A stretch of DNA of 39,158 nt from a virus, in the IMG/VR virus record IMGVR_UViG_3300000361_000002, positions 1-39,158 of that record; one strand, given 5' to 3'. The position numbers and the translations under genes were made by a program. The notes under the pieces are model-generated. The model saw only the letters and a list, made by a program, of their open reading frames with translations. It had not been told where the DNA came from and ran no database searches. This document shows, piece by piece, positions 7,260-14,754 of the stretch; positions within the stretch are counted from its first letter, which is position 1; each line of letters starts with the position of its first letter.

Positions 7260-8099
7260 TTACTCTTCGAATTTAATGGCCGCTTCAGGTTGAACGACGT
7301 GCCAATTTCGCATGGTCCACCACTGGATAACCTGAGCCTGTCGCTTGGGGTCTTCATACTCTTCTGTTGCCACATCGTCCTTCACAACCTCATAACCGTA
7401 TTCGTCGGTGTCAACAAGATAGCCTTCCGCTTGCGAATCCGACATAAGACCCGAGTTTTCAACCACAACGTCCATTCCAGCGAATCGGCCAATCGACCCC
7501 TCCCTCGTCATTTCGTCTCCGAGGTCAGATGCACGCTGGAAATTTTCTGAATTCTGAATCTCCTCCTCACCAATGGTATTCACAACCATCATATCGGGGT
7601 CAAGCTGCTCATCTTTCATGAGCCGCTTCGTCCGAGTGAGAAGTTCAAAGCCGAATTCATCACTATCAACATCTGCTATAGTCACTGGACTCGATGGGTG
7701 CTGATTATCCGAATCAGAAATAAACCCGTAAGCCAGTTTATTGATATACTGGTTGAAACGTCGAGCGGCCTTCTCCGTCTGACGAGCAACTGTATCGAAG
7801 ACTGAAAACTGCGTAGCCTCCCAAGTAATCTTCACTTCGAAGCCGTGTTTTTCCACAGTCACCTTCTCAGTTTCCATATTCTCTTCCGTGCGGGGGAATT
7901 CGCCACCTTCAGCCACCCGACCCGGCATAGACATAACCGCTTCGTCCTTTGGAATTTCCATCGTCCGACTCGGATGGTCAGAAGGCATCGTAATCGTTCT
8001 AAATGCCTCATTCCAAACAAGTGGATATTCCCGCTCCTCTTCAACAACTCTACGGACACGCTGTTCCGTTAAAACATCCGTCGTAGTAACATTAACCAT
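7260..8099 (-). CDS. HK97-fold major capsid protein, 279 aa
   Basis: The 279 residues follow a scaffold-like and a decoration gene, the normal place for the major capsid protein. Visible hallmarks are an N-terminal arm rich in charged residues, an E-loop-like stretch 'AEGGEFPRTEENMETEKVTV' leading into 'KHGFEVKITWEATQFSVFDTV', a spine helix ('ARQTEKAARRFNQYINKLAY'), and the P-domain segment 'DPDMMVVNTIGEEEIQNS' with 'GRFAGMDVVVENSGLMSDSQ'. The latter, 'G-x-x-x-G-x-x-V-V-V', is a common HK97 A-domain signature. A strong GGTGAT ribosome-binding site precedes it, in a 25-base sequence identical to that of the decoration gene, in keeping with high expression. Confidence 0.85.
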   Translation of the reverse strand: MVNVTTTDVLTEQRVRRVVEEEREYPLVWNEAFRTITMPSDHPSRTMEIPKDEAVMSMPGRVAEGGEFPRTEENMETEKVTVEKHGFEVKITWEATQFSVFDTVARQTEKAARRFNQYINKLAYGFISDSDNQHPSSPVTIADVDSDEFGFELLTRTKRLMKDEQLDPDMMVVNTIGEEEIQNSENFQRASDLGDEMTREGSIGRFAGMDVVVENSGLMSDSQAEGYLVDTDEYGYEVVKDDVATEEYEDPKRQAQVIQWWTMRNWHVVQPEAAIKFEE

Positions 8100-8117
8100 A
8101 TTATATCACCTAAATTA
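8093..8117 (-). promoter_or_regulatory. Duplicated translation-initiation element before the major capsid gene
   Basis: These 25 bases, covering the first codons and upstream leader of the capsid gene, are identical to 8583-8607 before the decoration gene. On the minus strand they contain AGGTGATAT just before the ATG; GGTGAT is complementary to the archaeal 16S anti-Shine-Dalgarno end. Perfect identity of a non-coding element suggests recent copying or strong selection for matched expression. Confidence 0.7.
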
Positions 8118-8133
8118 AAAACCCTTACCACAA

Positions 8134-8589
8134 TCAGCTCTGGTAGTATCCGATGGCAACCTGATTTGCAGCTTCATCGGTAACTTCATAAACCGGATAA
8201 TCACCCTCTGCATCAATGGCCCATCCAGAAGCACCATCTGTCTGAACAAGGTCGCCACGGGTAACATCAGTCACGTCATCAACTTCAACAACAACCGGCA
8301 GAGCATTGACATGAACAGAGTAATAATTATCATCTCCGCTCTCGTCAGTCAAACGAATATCATCTGACTCATCTGCACGACTTAAAACAATTCCAATATC
8401 CTCATCTCCGGGGTCGCCCACCACTGGCTCAATGTATCCATCTTCATCAAACTGAACCGGAGTCCCGCCCTCAATATGCTCCCCGTCAGGAGCAGCAGGG
8501 AAGGGAAGTGTTCGACCCTCTGGGAAAGAAAGGTCGCCGGGAGTTAAATTCTGTTCCGCTAATTCGTTGGGGTTTGCAGCACTAACCAT
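8134..8589 (-). CDS. Capsid decoration/stabilisation protein, 151 aa
   Basis: This is an acidic beta-rich protein directly upstream of the capsid gene in transcription order. It contains 'TPGDLSFPEGRTLPFPAAPD' and 'VDDVTDVTRGDLVQTDGASG', ending 'YEVTDEAANQVAIGYYQS'. The phrase 'G-D-x-V-x-x-D/T...G' followed by 'A-x-G-Y' resembles DUF2190/gpD-like capsid decoration proteins that trimerise on HK97 shells. It shares an identical 25-base initiation leader with the capsid gene, supporting a stoichiometric structural partner. A protease-processed scaffold product is less likely because no coiled coil is present. Confidence 0.6.
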   Translation of the reverse strand: MVSAANPNELAEQNLTPGDLSFPEGRTLPFPAAPDGEHIEGGTPVQFDEDGYIEPVVGDPGDEDIGIVLSRADESDDIRLTDESGDDNYYSVHVNALPVVVEVDDVTDVTRGDLVQTDGASGWAIDAEGDYPVYEVTDEAANQVAIGYYQS

Positions 8590-8607
8590 ATTATATCACC
8601 TAAATTA
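8583..8607 (-). promoter_or_regulatory. Duplicated translation-initiation element before the decoration gene
   Basis: This is the second copy of the 25-base element described at 8093-8117, with the same AGGTGATAT ribosome-binding site and the same distance to the ATG. The flanking bases diverge immediately, so the unit of identity is the initiation region itself. Confidence 0.7.
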
Positions 8608-8608
8608 T

Positions 8609-9205
8609 TTATTCGAAGATTGCATCTTCATCTACTTTATCGGACCGCCGAACCTCTCCAAGTCCATTTTCTTCAATGTCTTCGGCAAGTTCCGACCAGA
8701 CTCCTCCGCGCTTCTGGAAACTCTCAACAGCAGCCTTCGCTTTACCTGAAAGTTCCTCTGGTTCACCATCTGAAGAACCTTCATTGCCTTCCGGAGACTG
8801 GAAACCAGCACCGGGGTCCCCCGACTGAGGATTCGGACTCGCGCCCGAATCATCAAATGTCTCCTCATGCATCTCCTGAAGTTCTTCAAAATCGAATCGC
8901 TCCATGTAATCTTCTACGTCGAGAGCAGGAGTCTCTTCAGCAAGTTCTTCCGCATACGTTTCTGCAATCATATTAACACTTTCTCGAAGTTCCTCAACTT
9001 CAGCATCCTTCTCTTCAACCTCTGCCTGAAGTTCCTCAACTTCAGCATCCTTCTCTTCAACCTCTGCCTGAAGTTCCTCAACTTCAGCATCCTTCTCTTC
9101 AACTTCCGATTCAACAACCACAGTCAATTCTTCCTCTTCGGCATCTGCCGTGAGGAGTTCCGCTTCCAACCGTTCAATCGTTTCGTTAGATATTCCATCA
9201 GTCAT
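8609..9205 (-). CDS. Probable scaffold protein with internal coiled-coil repeats, 198 aa
   Basis: This very acidic helical protein has tandem 14-residue repeats of the type 'EVEELQAEVEEKDA' at about residues 30-75, a strong parallel coiled-coil pattern. A flexible Pro/Gly/Ser-rich stretch follows ('NPQSGDPGAGFQSPEGNEGS'), then a C-terminal segment with a short basic patch ('AKAAVESFQKRGGVW' and 'GEVRRSD'). Coiled coil plus a C-terminal capsid-binding tail is the usual scaffold design. Its place between the protease-like and decoration/capsid genes supports this. The DNA of the repeat is a near-perfect 42-base tandem repeat, so copy number may vary between relatives. Confidence 0.6.
   Translation of the reverse strand: MTDGISNETIERLEAELLTADAEEEELTVVVESEVEEKDAEVEELQAEVEEKDAEVEELQAEVEEKDAEVEELRESVNMIAETYAEELAEETPALDVEDYMERFDFEELQEMHEETFDDSGASPNPQSGDPGAGFQSPEGNEGSSDGEPEELSGKAKAAVESFQKRGGVWSELAEDIEENGLGEVRRSDKVDEDAIFE
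8987..9110. repeat. 42-bp tandem repeat encoding coiled-coil heptads
   Basis: Units begin at 8987, 9029 and 9071. The first two are identical over 42 bases; the third diverges after about 32. The period is exactly 14 codons (two heptads), so length changes keep both reading frame and coil register. Near-perfect identity suggests recent expansion by slippage or unequal recombination. Confidence 0.9.
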
Positions 9206-9286
9206 GAATATTCACATTATATTTATCTAAAAACAGCCATCATTCCCACTTACAACTCTTAAGGAGAAATCATATGACTGCTCAAT

Positions 9287-10546
9287 TTATCTATAAATCC
9301 GTTCCAGTCTACTTTGCTGTACCTCATCTGCATCCTCCGACCGCAAATCATCTAAAGCAGACATTATATCAGTAACATCGATTCCTTCGAAGTCCTCTCT
9401 CTCAGCTATCTTACTAGCAAGTATTCTCAAATCCCCTCCCTCGCCGGGAGTAATCGAACTAATAATTTGTAAAGCATCTCCGGTGCTAACTTCCCACCTA
9501 GAAGCAACGATAGCAGCAGCTTCTCTTAAATCTCCCTCAGACTCTTGTAATTCTGAATATTCATCTAAAGACAAACTCAAATCGTACTTTAAAGATTCAG
9601 AATCAACACCATATGCCTTTGAAAGCATCTTCGCAACCGAATCGATATCACTATCCGAAGAAGGATTGATAGTATCAAGAATCCCGAGACACTCTTGTTT
9701 CGTCAACTCGGAGTAAGAAGCCATTTGAGATGCGATTTTCTTCATCTCAGAATCGTAATTCATCTCTTTCTTCTTATAATCCTTCGCCATCTCATCTTCC
9801 TCGTCTATCGCTCGTAGAAAGGTATTCGGGTTTTCACACGGCATCCAAACCTCTTCGCCGTCTACTTCGCGTTTATGCGCCCCGTTGCAATCAAATTTCT
9901 CAGCAGCACCCTCCGCACCTTCGGGATTATCATACATCCAATCCTTAAAGTCAAAACCTTCTTCCAACTCTTCTGTTAAAGAATTAAAATCTTCCTCTGA
10001 AAGAGGATAATGATATTCCGATTCAGTATCATATTCGTCAAACGCCTCTTGTAATTCTTCAACCGAAAGTTCTTCTGGCTCTCCCAATTCTACTGAATTG
10101 GATGGTGAAGCACCACGGACAACCACGGACAGATTATCAAATTCCCTTATCTCGCGTGGAATTTTAACACCGTTTCTCTCGTCGTGTTCAGCACTATGAA
10201 GTATCCTCGGAGAAACTTCGAGCCATCCATTGTCTATTTTGTTTGCCAGTTCTTCATCATCAATCTTCCCACGGTAAAGAACGCCTCTATCTTCATCAAA
10301 CTTCGTTTCCTCAACCTCACCAACCACTTCATACACATCTTTATTTTCGTGGTTGGCAACAATTTCCTTTCCTTGTAACGTATGTGCGGCCTCTTCAAGT
10401 ACACTCGGCTTCCATAATTTTCTCTCACCGCTGAGATGACCGCGAGTTATGTCATTTGGTCCGATTGCAATACCGTGAATGGGGAATAACCCATCATCGT
10501 CCGAATCGTTTTCGAGAAATCCTCTATTTCCTAAATTTCCTGTCAT
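9287..10546 (-). CDS. Prohead maturation protease-like protein, 419 aa
   Basis: The first ~160 residues carry the pattern of phage prohead proteases (XkdF/S78-like): 'FPIHGIAIGPNDITRGHLSG', 'GKEIVANHENKDVYEVVGEV' with a candidate catalytic His in ANHENK, 'KIDNGWLEVSPRIL' with a candidate Ser, and 'FDNLSVVVRGASPSN', matching the 'E-L-S-V-V-x-x-G-A-x-P' closing motif. The C-terminal ~250 residues are helical, with 'FDCNGAHKREVDGEEVWMPC' (a Cys/His pair, perhaps metal binding) and a charged tail that could serve as internal scaffold. The start overlaps the portal stop (ATGA). It lies between portal and scaffold candidate, the expected position. Catalytic residues are assigned by pattern only. 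Confidence 0.65.
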   Translation of the reverse strand: MTGNLGNRGFLENDSDDDGLFPIHGIAIGPNDITRGHLSGERKLWKPSVLEEAAHTLQGKEIVANHENKDVYEVVGEVEETKFDEDRGVLYRGKIDDEELANKIDNGWLEVSPRILHSAEHDERNGVKIPREIREFDNLSVVVRGASPSNSVELGEPEELSVEELQEAFDEYDTESEYHYPLSEEDFNSLTEELEEGFDFKDWMYDNPEGAEGAAEKFDCNGAHKREVDGEEVWMPCENPNTFLRAIDEEDEMAKDYKKKEMNYDSEMKKIASQMASYSELTKQECLGILDTINPSSDSDIDSVAKMLSKAYGVDSESLKYDLSLSLDEYSELQESEGDLREAAAIVASRWEVSTGDALQIISSITPGEGGDLRILASKIAEREDFEGIDVTDIMSALDDLRSEDADEVQQSRLERIYR

Positions 10547-11961
10547 ACAGTTTCACCACCACCTTCTCTATCGGGTTCCGTTGAAGCACCCGGTCTTTCA
10601 AAATTTTCACCCGCTGGTCCTTCATTATCCTCATCTGAATTATTCCCCTCGGGTATGTTTCCTTCATCTACATCATCTTCTGGAACCAACGCATCCTCAT
10701 CTTCCGAGAACGGGTCAATTTTATCAGGGTCTTCAGATATAACCAAAGAATTAAAATCTTCGGAATTATAACCCATCTCTTCAGCCTTTTCCTCCAAAAC
10801 CGAATTCATTTCCATTTCTACTTCATGCCTTGCATCTTCAATCGACCTTTCAAGTCGAGCAGACTGACTTCGAGACACGAATTGATTTACGTCACTTTCA
10901 AAACCACCCAAAGAATATTTGGGCATTGGCAACTCAGAAAGTATATAATTTAAATCGAAATCTAAAGCAGCTTCAATATCGGGTGTGTCGCCGGAAATCG
11001 TTTCAACGTCAATATCCCCCTGAACACCCTGCTTCATTCCCGGTTCAAAGTCCGATTGAGAATGCTCTGACATGAAATTCTCAATTTCCTTTGGTTCCCA
11101 AGGGTTCTCCTCGTCGCCAAACAAGAACAATTGGAAAGGCTGTGAAATCGACTCAATTGCTTTGTCATTATCTTCTAATTTCTTCAATAGAGCGTGCAAC
11201 CTATTTTCAATTGAAGCAAAGCGAGATGTTCCAAAAATCTCTCCAACATCCGCATCCCGCGTGAGTTTTATTATTTCATCTCTTGTAAATGCAATATAAA
11301 ATCCATCACTCTGACTGGTAATTGCATCGTCCAACTGAACATATGCCGCTGCTTCACCATCATCATTGAAATATATGGTTCTCTCGGAATTTAACCGATT
11401 CAATAAAGAATTTGAATTTTCTTCATCAAATTCAAAATCGGGAGGAAGTAAGACCGTTTGACCGGGAAGTGTAAAAGCACGAACTGTCTCCGGACGAAGC
11501 ATCTTAAATCCATATAGAGAGTCATCGTCAGCGCGTACTTTTTCAATTAAAGCAGTACCCTTAACTTCTCTCTGTATGATAGACTTCTTCAAAATTAAAC
11601 GGAAATCCCTATCAATTTCTCCATCTACAATAGCGCATTTGGACAACCAATCTTCAAGGTCTTCTTTCAAATCTTCATCTTCTGCATCCACATAATAACC
11701 CGGAGAGACAACTTCTGAAGCAAATGAACGAATTGGCTTTCGGAGAATTGGAATGTGTTTATATAAATCCCAATACTCTTGTATTTTTCTTTTATCAGGA
11801 TAATGCTTATCAGCATCATCTCCCTTTCTAGTTACCGTAGAACGTCTTTTGCCAAGAGCCGGGAACCTATCAACCGAACGTGCCTCTGGAGTTGAAGAAG
11901 CCTTTTGCAACTCCTCAACAATCAAAGTTCCAACCTTTCTAAAATTTTGTCCAATAGCCAT
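10543..11961 (-). CDS. Portal protein, 472 aa
   Basis: The length and features fit portal proteins: 'YWDLYKHIPILRKPIRSFAS' (the early 'P-x-x-x-x-x-I-x-x-x-A' helix common to portals), 'KKSIIQREVKGTALIEKV' followed by 'YGFKMLRPETVRAF', and 'DEIIKLTRDADVGEIFGTSR' with 'ALLKKLEDNDKAIE', the region leading into the stem helices. The last ~60 residues are low complexity and extremely acidic (Asp/Glu/Asn/Gly). It would form the 12-fold ring for DNA entry at one vertex and the platform for terminase and adaptor. It is 2 bases from the terminase gene and overlaps the protease start, within one late operon. Confidence 0.85.
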   Translation of the reverse strand: MAIGQNFRKVGTLIVEELQKASSTPEARSVDRFPALGKRRSTVTRKGDDADKHYPDKRKIQEYWDLYKHIPILRKPIRSFASEVVSPGYYVDAEDEDLKEDLEDWLSKCAIVDGEIDRDFRLILKKSIIQREVKGTALIEKVRADDDSLYGFKMLRPETVRAFTLPGQTVLLPPDFEFDEENSNSLLNRLNSERTIYFNDDGEAAAYVQLDDAITSQSDGFYIAFTRDEIIKLTRDADVGEIFGTSRFASIENRLHALLKKLEDNDKAIESISQPFQLFLFGDEENPWEPKEIENFMSEHSQSDFEPGMKQGVQGDIDVETISGDTPDIEAALDFDLNYILSELPMPKYSLGGFESDVNQFVSRSQSARLERSIEDARHEVEMEMNSVLEEKAEEMGYNSEDFNSLVISEDPDKIDPFSEDEDALVPEDDVDEGNIPEGNNSDEDNEGPAGENFERPGASTEPDREGGGETV

Positions 11962-11963
11962 AT

Positions 11964-13358
11964 TTACGAAAATGTAAAACTCCTTTTATTCTCCATAGAG
12001 CCTGATTCCCGACTTGAAGAGGCAGGCATACTAAACATTCTCTTCTGTCGCTCAACGAATGTCTTTCCACTCATTGCAGCAACCGATAAAACAAAGGAGT
12101 CACTGTAATCGTCGTGCTTTTTACCCGGAGCATGAATTTTTTTGTTTCCACGTTGGGTCATTTCATACTCCATCCATCTCAATTGCTTCTTAAGCATCTC
12201 GTGGTCTGGAATTTGAATATTGCCAGACTGCATGGCATTTTTAGCCAATTGATAAATAGATTCCTTGCTTCTCAAAGTCGCCCTGAAACCTTCAATCTCT
12301 TTAAACTCTCGTTCAAAACGATGCACTGTGCCCTCACCTATTCCGTTTTCTTCTATCAATCCCCTCAGATAATTTCTACTGTTATCATTGAGAAGTGAGC
12401 GAATTTCTCCTTCAAGTTCTGGTATTTCTATATCCGGGAATTCTTTTATACAAAAAACATTACCATCTATATCAATAGATGTTATGACAGCACTATCATC
12501 TCCTTTAGTTGCCGGGTCAACTCCCATATAGCACTCCCTTCCTTCCCTATCCGGATATAAAATATTGCCATCTGTAGATTCTTGCTTTGCCCAATCCAAG
12601 CATCTCGAAATATCTTTATTTTTGAAGAACGAATTTTTCTTCTCGGAAAATAGACCCAGAACTTCACGGTCAAATTCCATCGTCGTCATGTCCCGACTCC
12701 ATTCTTCTATCTGACGCGATTCTATTTCCGGATTCTCCATCGAAGAGACTCTATATTCATTCCAATATTCATCTTCTTCGAATTTATTATAAAGATATCC
12801 TTCTTTACCCCAAGGAGTAGATGCTAGAACGAACTGTCCATCTGTAGTAGCAAGCATGGGGCTGATAACAGAAGTAAAAATATGTCTTTCAATAAAAGCA
12901 GCTTCATCAACGAAAGCGGAGTCTATCGTCAGTCCCCTTATTGTTTCTTCAAGTGCGGGAACAGCACGAATCCAACTGCCATTCATGCCTTCGATTCTCA
13001 TTTTCATGACTTCTTCCAACCCGTAAGCTTTCTCATCACGAAGCCAATGAGCAATCTCACCCTTCAATTTTCTCATGAAGTTTTTTGCCTGCCGTTTCGT
13101 CGGGGCCACCAAAAGGATACGTCGGTTGGGAAACATCGCAAATTCATGCAATGCGAGCCATGCCATCGTCGTTGTCTTTCCAACCTGCCGTCCCGCAACG
13201 AAAACTTTTCTATCGTGCGGGTCATCTAAAAATTCTTTCTGATATGGATAAACGCTTAAATCGTTTTTACTCACGGGGTCGTCAATGAGAACTTCAACAA
13301 AGCGGGATGGACTATCTCGAAGCTCTCTAACCGTAGATAAATCCAAATCAGAAATCAT
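11964..13358 (-). CDS. terL: Terminase large subunit (packaging ATPase-nuclease), 464 aa
   Basis: The ATPase domain has a Walker A motif 'AGRQVGKTT' at residues 55-63 (the R/Q-rich variant typical of terminases), Walker B 'DSAFVDEA' at 146-153 with the catalytic Glu 152, and the coupling motif 'LASTPWG' at about 178-184. The RNase H-like nuclease domain begins with 'MGVDPATKGDDSAVI' (Asp 281) and continues through 'IEENGIGEG', with the last acidic cluster in 'HDDYSDSFVLS'. All motor and nuclease elements are present, so the enzyme looks intact. It cuts concatemeric DNA and pumps it into the prohead through the portal. Its gene lies 6 bases after the small-subunit candidate. Confidence 0.93.
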   Translation of the reverse strand: MISDLDLSTVRELRDSPSRFVEVLIDDPVSKNDLSVYPYQKEFLDDPHDRKVFVAGRQVGKTTTMAWLALHEFAMFPNRRILLVAPTKRQAKNFMRKLKGEIAHWLRDEKAYGLEEVMKMRIEGMNGSWIRAVPALEETIRGLTIDSAFVDEAAFIERHIFTSVISPMLATTDGQFVLASTPWGKEGYLYNKFEEDEYWNEYRVSSMENPEIESRQIEEWSRDMTTMEFDREVLGLFSEKKNSFFKNKDISRCLDWAKQESTDGNILYPDREGRECYMGVDPATKGDDSAVITSIDIDGNVFCIKEFPDIEIPELEGEIRSLLNDNSRNYLRGLIEENGIGEGTVHRFEREFKEIEGFRATLRSKESIYQLAKNAMQSGNIQIPDHEMLKKQLRWMEYEMTQRGNKKIHAPGKKHDDYSDSFVLSVAAMSGKTFVERQKRMFSMPASSSRESGSMENKRSFTFS

Positions 13359-13364
13359 TTAATG

Positions 13365-13844
13365 TTATTCTTCGTCTTCAGAAATCTTTTCTTCAATCTG
13401 CTCTAAAATCGACTTTTTCGACTCTTCCGAAACATCTTCATGGTCGAGAATACCAAGGTCTTTCATCGCCAATCTCGACTCACGGGAGAGACGGTCCTTT
13501 GTAATCATCAAAACATTTTCTTGGGTTTCGCTAATCTCTCCATATTTTTCATGAAACCCAATTGTGTTTTCTTGCGTGAGTCCTTTATCAGCAATATAAC
13601 CATCTGCGCGGCGTCTCTGATGCAAGTCAACTGCTATATGGCGACATTTTTCAACTGCTGAAATGTCTTCCATTGTATAGTAAGATTTCTCAACCAAATC
13701 TTCTACAATTGCATCAATCCACTGTTTATCTGAATCGGGGAGATGGTTGTAATATTCTCCACGGTTGCTCATATGCAAACCGTGTTTATAGTTTACATTC
13801 TCCTCCCCACCTTTAAAAAATCGAGAATTCTTTTCCTTAGACAT
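13365..13844 (-). CDS. Probable terminase small subunit, 159 aa
   Basis: I start it at the ATG at 13844 (MSKEKNSRFF); an in-frame TTG at 13850 lies further upstream. The sequence is helical and charged: 'YYNHLPDSDKQWIDAIVEDL', 'ISAVEKCRHIAVDLHQRRRA', 'QENVLMITKDRLSRESRLAM', and an acidic helical tail ending SEDEE. The basic HQRRR helix could contact DNA. The pattern 'L-x-x-x-D/E-x-x-x-W-I' near the start is often seen in archaeal-virus small terminases. Position directly before terL is the main support. It would recognise the packaging initiation site. Confidence 0.6.
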   Translation of the reverse strand: MSKEKNSRFFKGGEENVNYKHGLHMSNRGEYYNHLPDSDKQWIDAIVEDLVEKSYYTMEDISAVEKCRHIAVDLHQRRRADGYIADKGLTQENTIGFHEKYGEISETQENVLMITKDRLSRESRLAMKDLGILDHEDVSEESKKSILEQIEEKISEDEE

Positions 13845-13846
13845 AT

Positions 13847-14074
13847 TCAATCTGGAAATTCAATGGCCGGTTCAGCATACACAATCCGGTCATAACCAAT
13901 ATAATGTTCTTTCCGGCCATCATCAACAATCAAAACTTCATTCTTATCATCAAATTTAGTATTGCCAGTTCGGATTCCGATGAAATCATCACCAGCAACC
14001 GATTCATGTTCTTCTACAACCAAATGAAGTTCTCCGTAATCAGCCAATTTATCAATAACAAAATCAATATTCAT
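13847..14074 (-). CDS. Small acidic hypothetical protein, 75 aa
   Basis: This 75-residue protein has a helix ('MNIDFVIDKLADYGEL') then beta strands: 'LHLVVEEHESVAGDDFIGIR', 'NEVLIVDDGRKEHYIGYDRI'. The ending 'IGYDRIVYAEPAIEFPD' suggests a compact beta-barrel that closes on itself. It overlaps the preceding stop by 4 bases and is followed by the small terminase candidate at 2 bases, so it belongs to the late operon head. No family is recognised. A packaging or regulatory accessory role would be a guess from position. Confidence 0.6.
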   Translation of the reverse strand: MNIDFVIDKLADYGELHLVVEEHESVAGDDFIGIRTGNTKFDDKNEVLIVDDGRKEHYIGYDRIVYAEPAIEFPD

Positions 14075-14565
14075 GCAATCACCGCATCACTAGAATCATC
14101 ACCAGAATTCTTCATAAGAGAGTCTTCAACTGCTTCTTCTAACACCAGTTCTTCCTTGAATTGATATTCGGGCAAAACGCTTTTTTCACGGACAATGACA
14201 AAGAACTTCTCTTCATCAATGTTGTGTCCTTTATTCGTGAGATGATTAACAATTCTCTCGCCCACTTTTTCCATTTGCTCTCTGTCTAGTGGACGAATTC
14301 GAACATCATTCCAATCCACCGCTCCACATTTACAATATGCCTTTTTTATATTCGGTCTTCCCGATTCCAACGAATCATCGAAATAATCGAATTCAATATC
14401 CGTTTGGTACTCTGCAATTTGGTCCACCGCATCCGGCATTATTTCGTGAGGGTCACTGTATTCACGAATTTTACGGAAGCAATTATTGCAAATATTGTAG
14501 TCTAACTCTATCTCTTCAACAAACGTGGAATCTTTATCTAAATATTCTGGACGATTATAAGGCAT
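14071..14565 (-). CDS. Zinc-binding protein at the head of the late operon, 164 aa
   Basis: The protein contains a Cys-rich site split in two: 'YNICNNCFRKIREYSDPH' (C-x2-C plus a following His) and 'KKAYCKCGAVDW' (C-x-C) about 45 residues later, likely one zinc ribbon. The middle includes 'RPLDREQMEKVGERIVNHLT', a helix, and 'EKFFVIVREKSVLPEYQ', a strand. It is the first gene of the late operon, downstream of a structured GC-rich leader, and overlaps the next start by 4 bases (ATGA-type coupling). Zinc-ribbon proteins in this position could serve in late transcription or packaging; this is not shown by sequence. Confidence 0.6.
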   Translation of the reverse strand: MPYNRPEYLDKDSTFVEEIELDYNICNNCFRKIREYSDPHEIMPDAVDQIAEYQTDIEFDYFDDSLESGRPNIKKAYCKCGAVDWNDVRIRPLDREQMEKVGERIVNHLTNKGHNIDEEKFFVIVREKSVLPEYQFKEELVLEEAVEDSLMKNSGDDSSDAVIA

Positions 14566-14754
14566 ATTTATACTCTACTCTATTCGGAAAAACCGCAGTC
14601 CGGCACTGATTCAGCACGTCAAAGACGTGGTAGAACGGTGGCCGAACCCGAACAAACCATATAGATTTTATTTTCTTTCTTACCCAACCCTTATACACCC
14701 GACTATTTAAACCTTTTGATTTCATCTCACTTCGTTAGACGTTCACACACTTTT
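14566..14754 (-). promoter_or_regulatory. Late-operon promoter and GC-rich structured leader
   Basis: This is a 189-base gap between the metallophosphoesterase gene and the first late gene. On the minus strand a TATA-like GGTTTAAATA occupies 14704-14713. Transcription would start near 14680, leaving a leader of about 110 bases. About 14592-14655 is much richer in G+C than its surroundings and contains the perfect inverted repeat CACGTC-AAA-GACGTG (14615-14629). Candidates are an RNA leader structure, a regulator-binding site, or a packaging (pac/cos) site next to the terminase genes. I cannot discriminate among these. Confidence 0.5.
14615..14629. repeat. Perfect 6-bp inverted repeat with 3-base spacer
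   Basis: CACGTC and GACGTG flank AAA (TTT on the transcribed strand). It lies in the GC-rich part of the late leader. It can form a hairpin in RNA or serve as a dyad protein-binding site. It lacks a following T-run on the minus strand, so a plain terminator is unlikely. Confidence 0.75.

Noticed and set aside
8867-9262. Plus-strand open frame of 131 codons opposite the scaffold candidate
   Set aside because: It is the mirror of the 42-bp coiled-coil repeat, giving repeated hydrophobic 'KFLNFSILLFNLCL' segments. Composition is unlike the acidic proteome, and it lacks a promoter or operon context.
14615-14629. Rho-independent-type terminator in the late leader
   Set aside because: The hairpin is not followed by a T-run on the transcribed strand and sits upstream, not downstream, of the operon.
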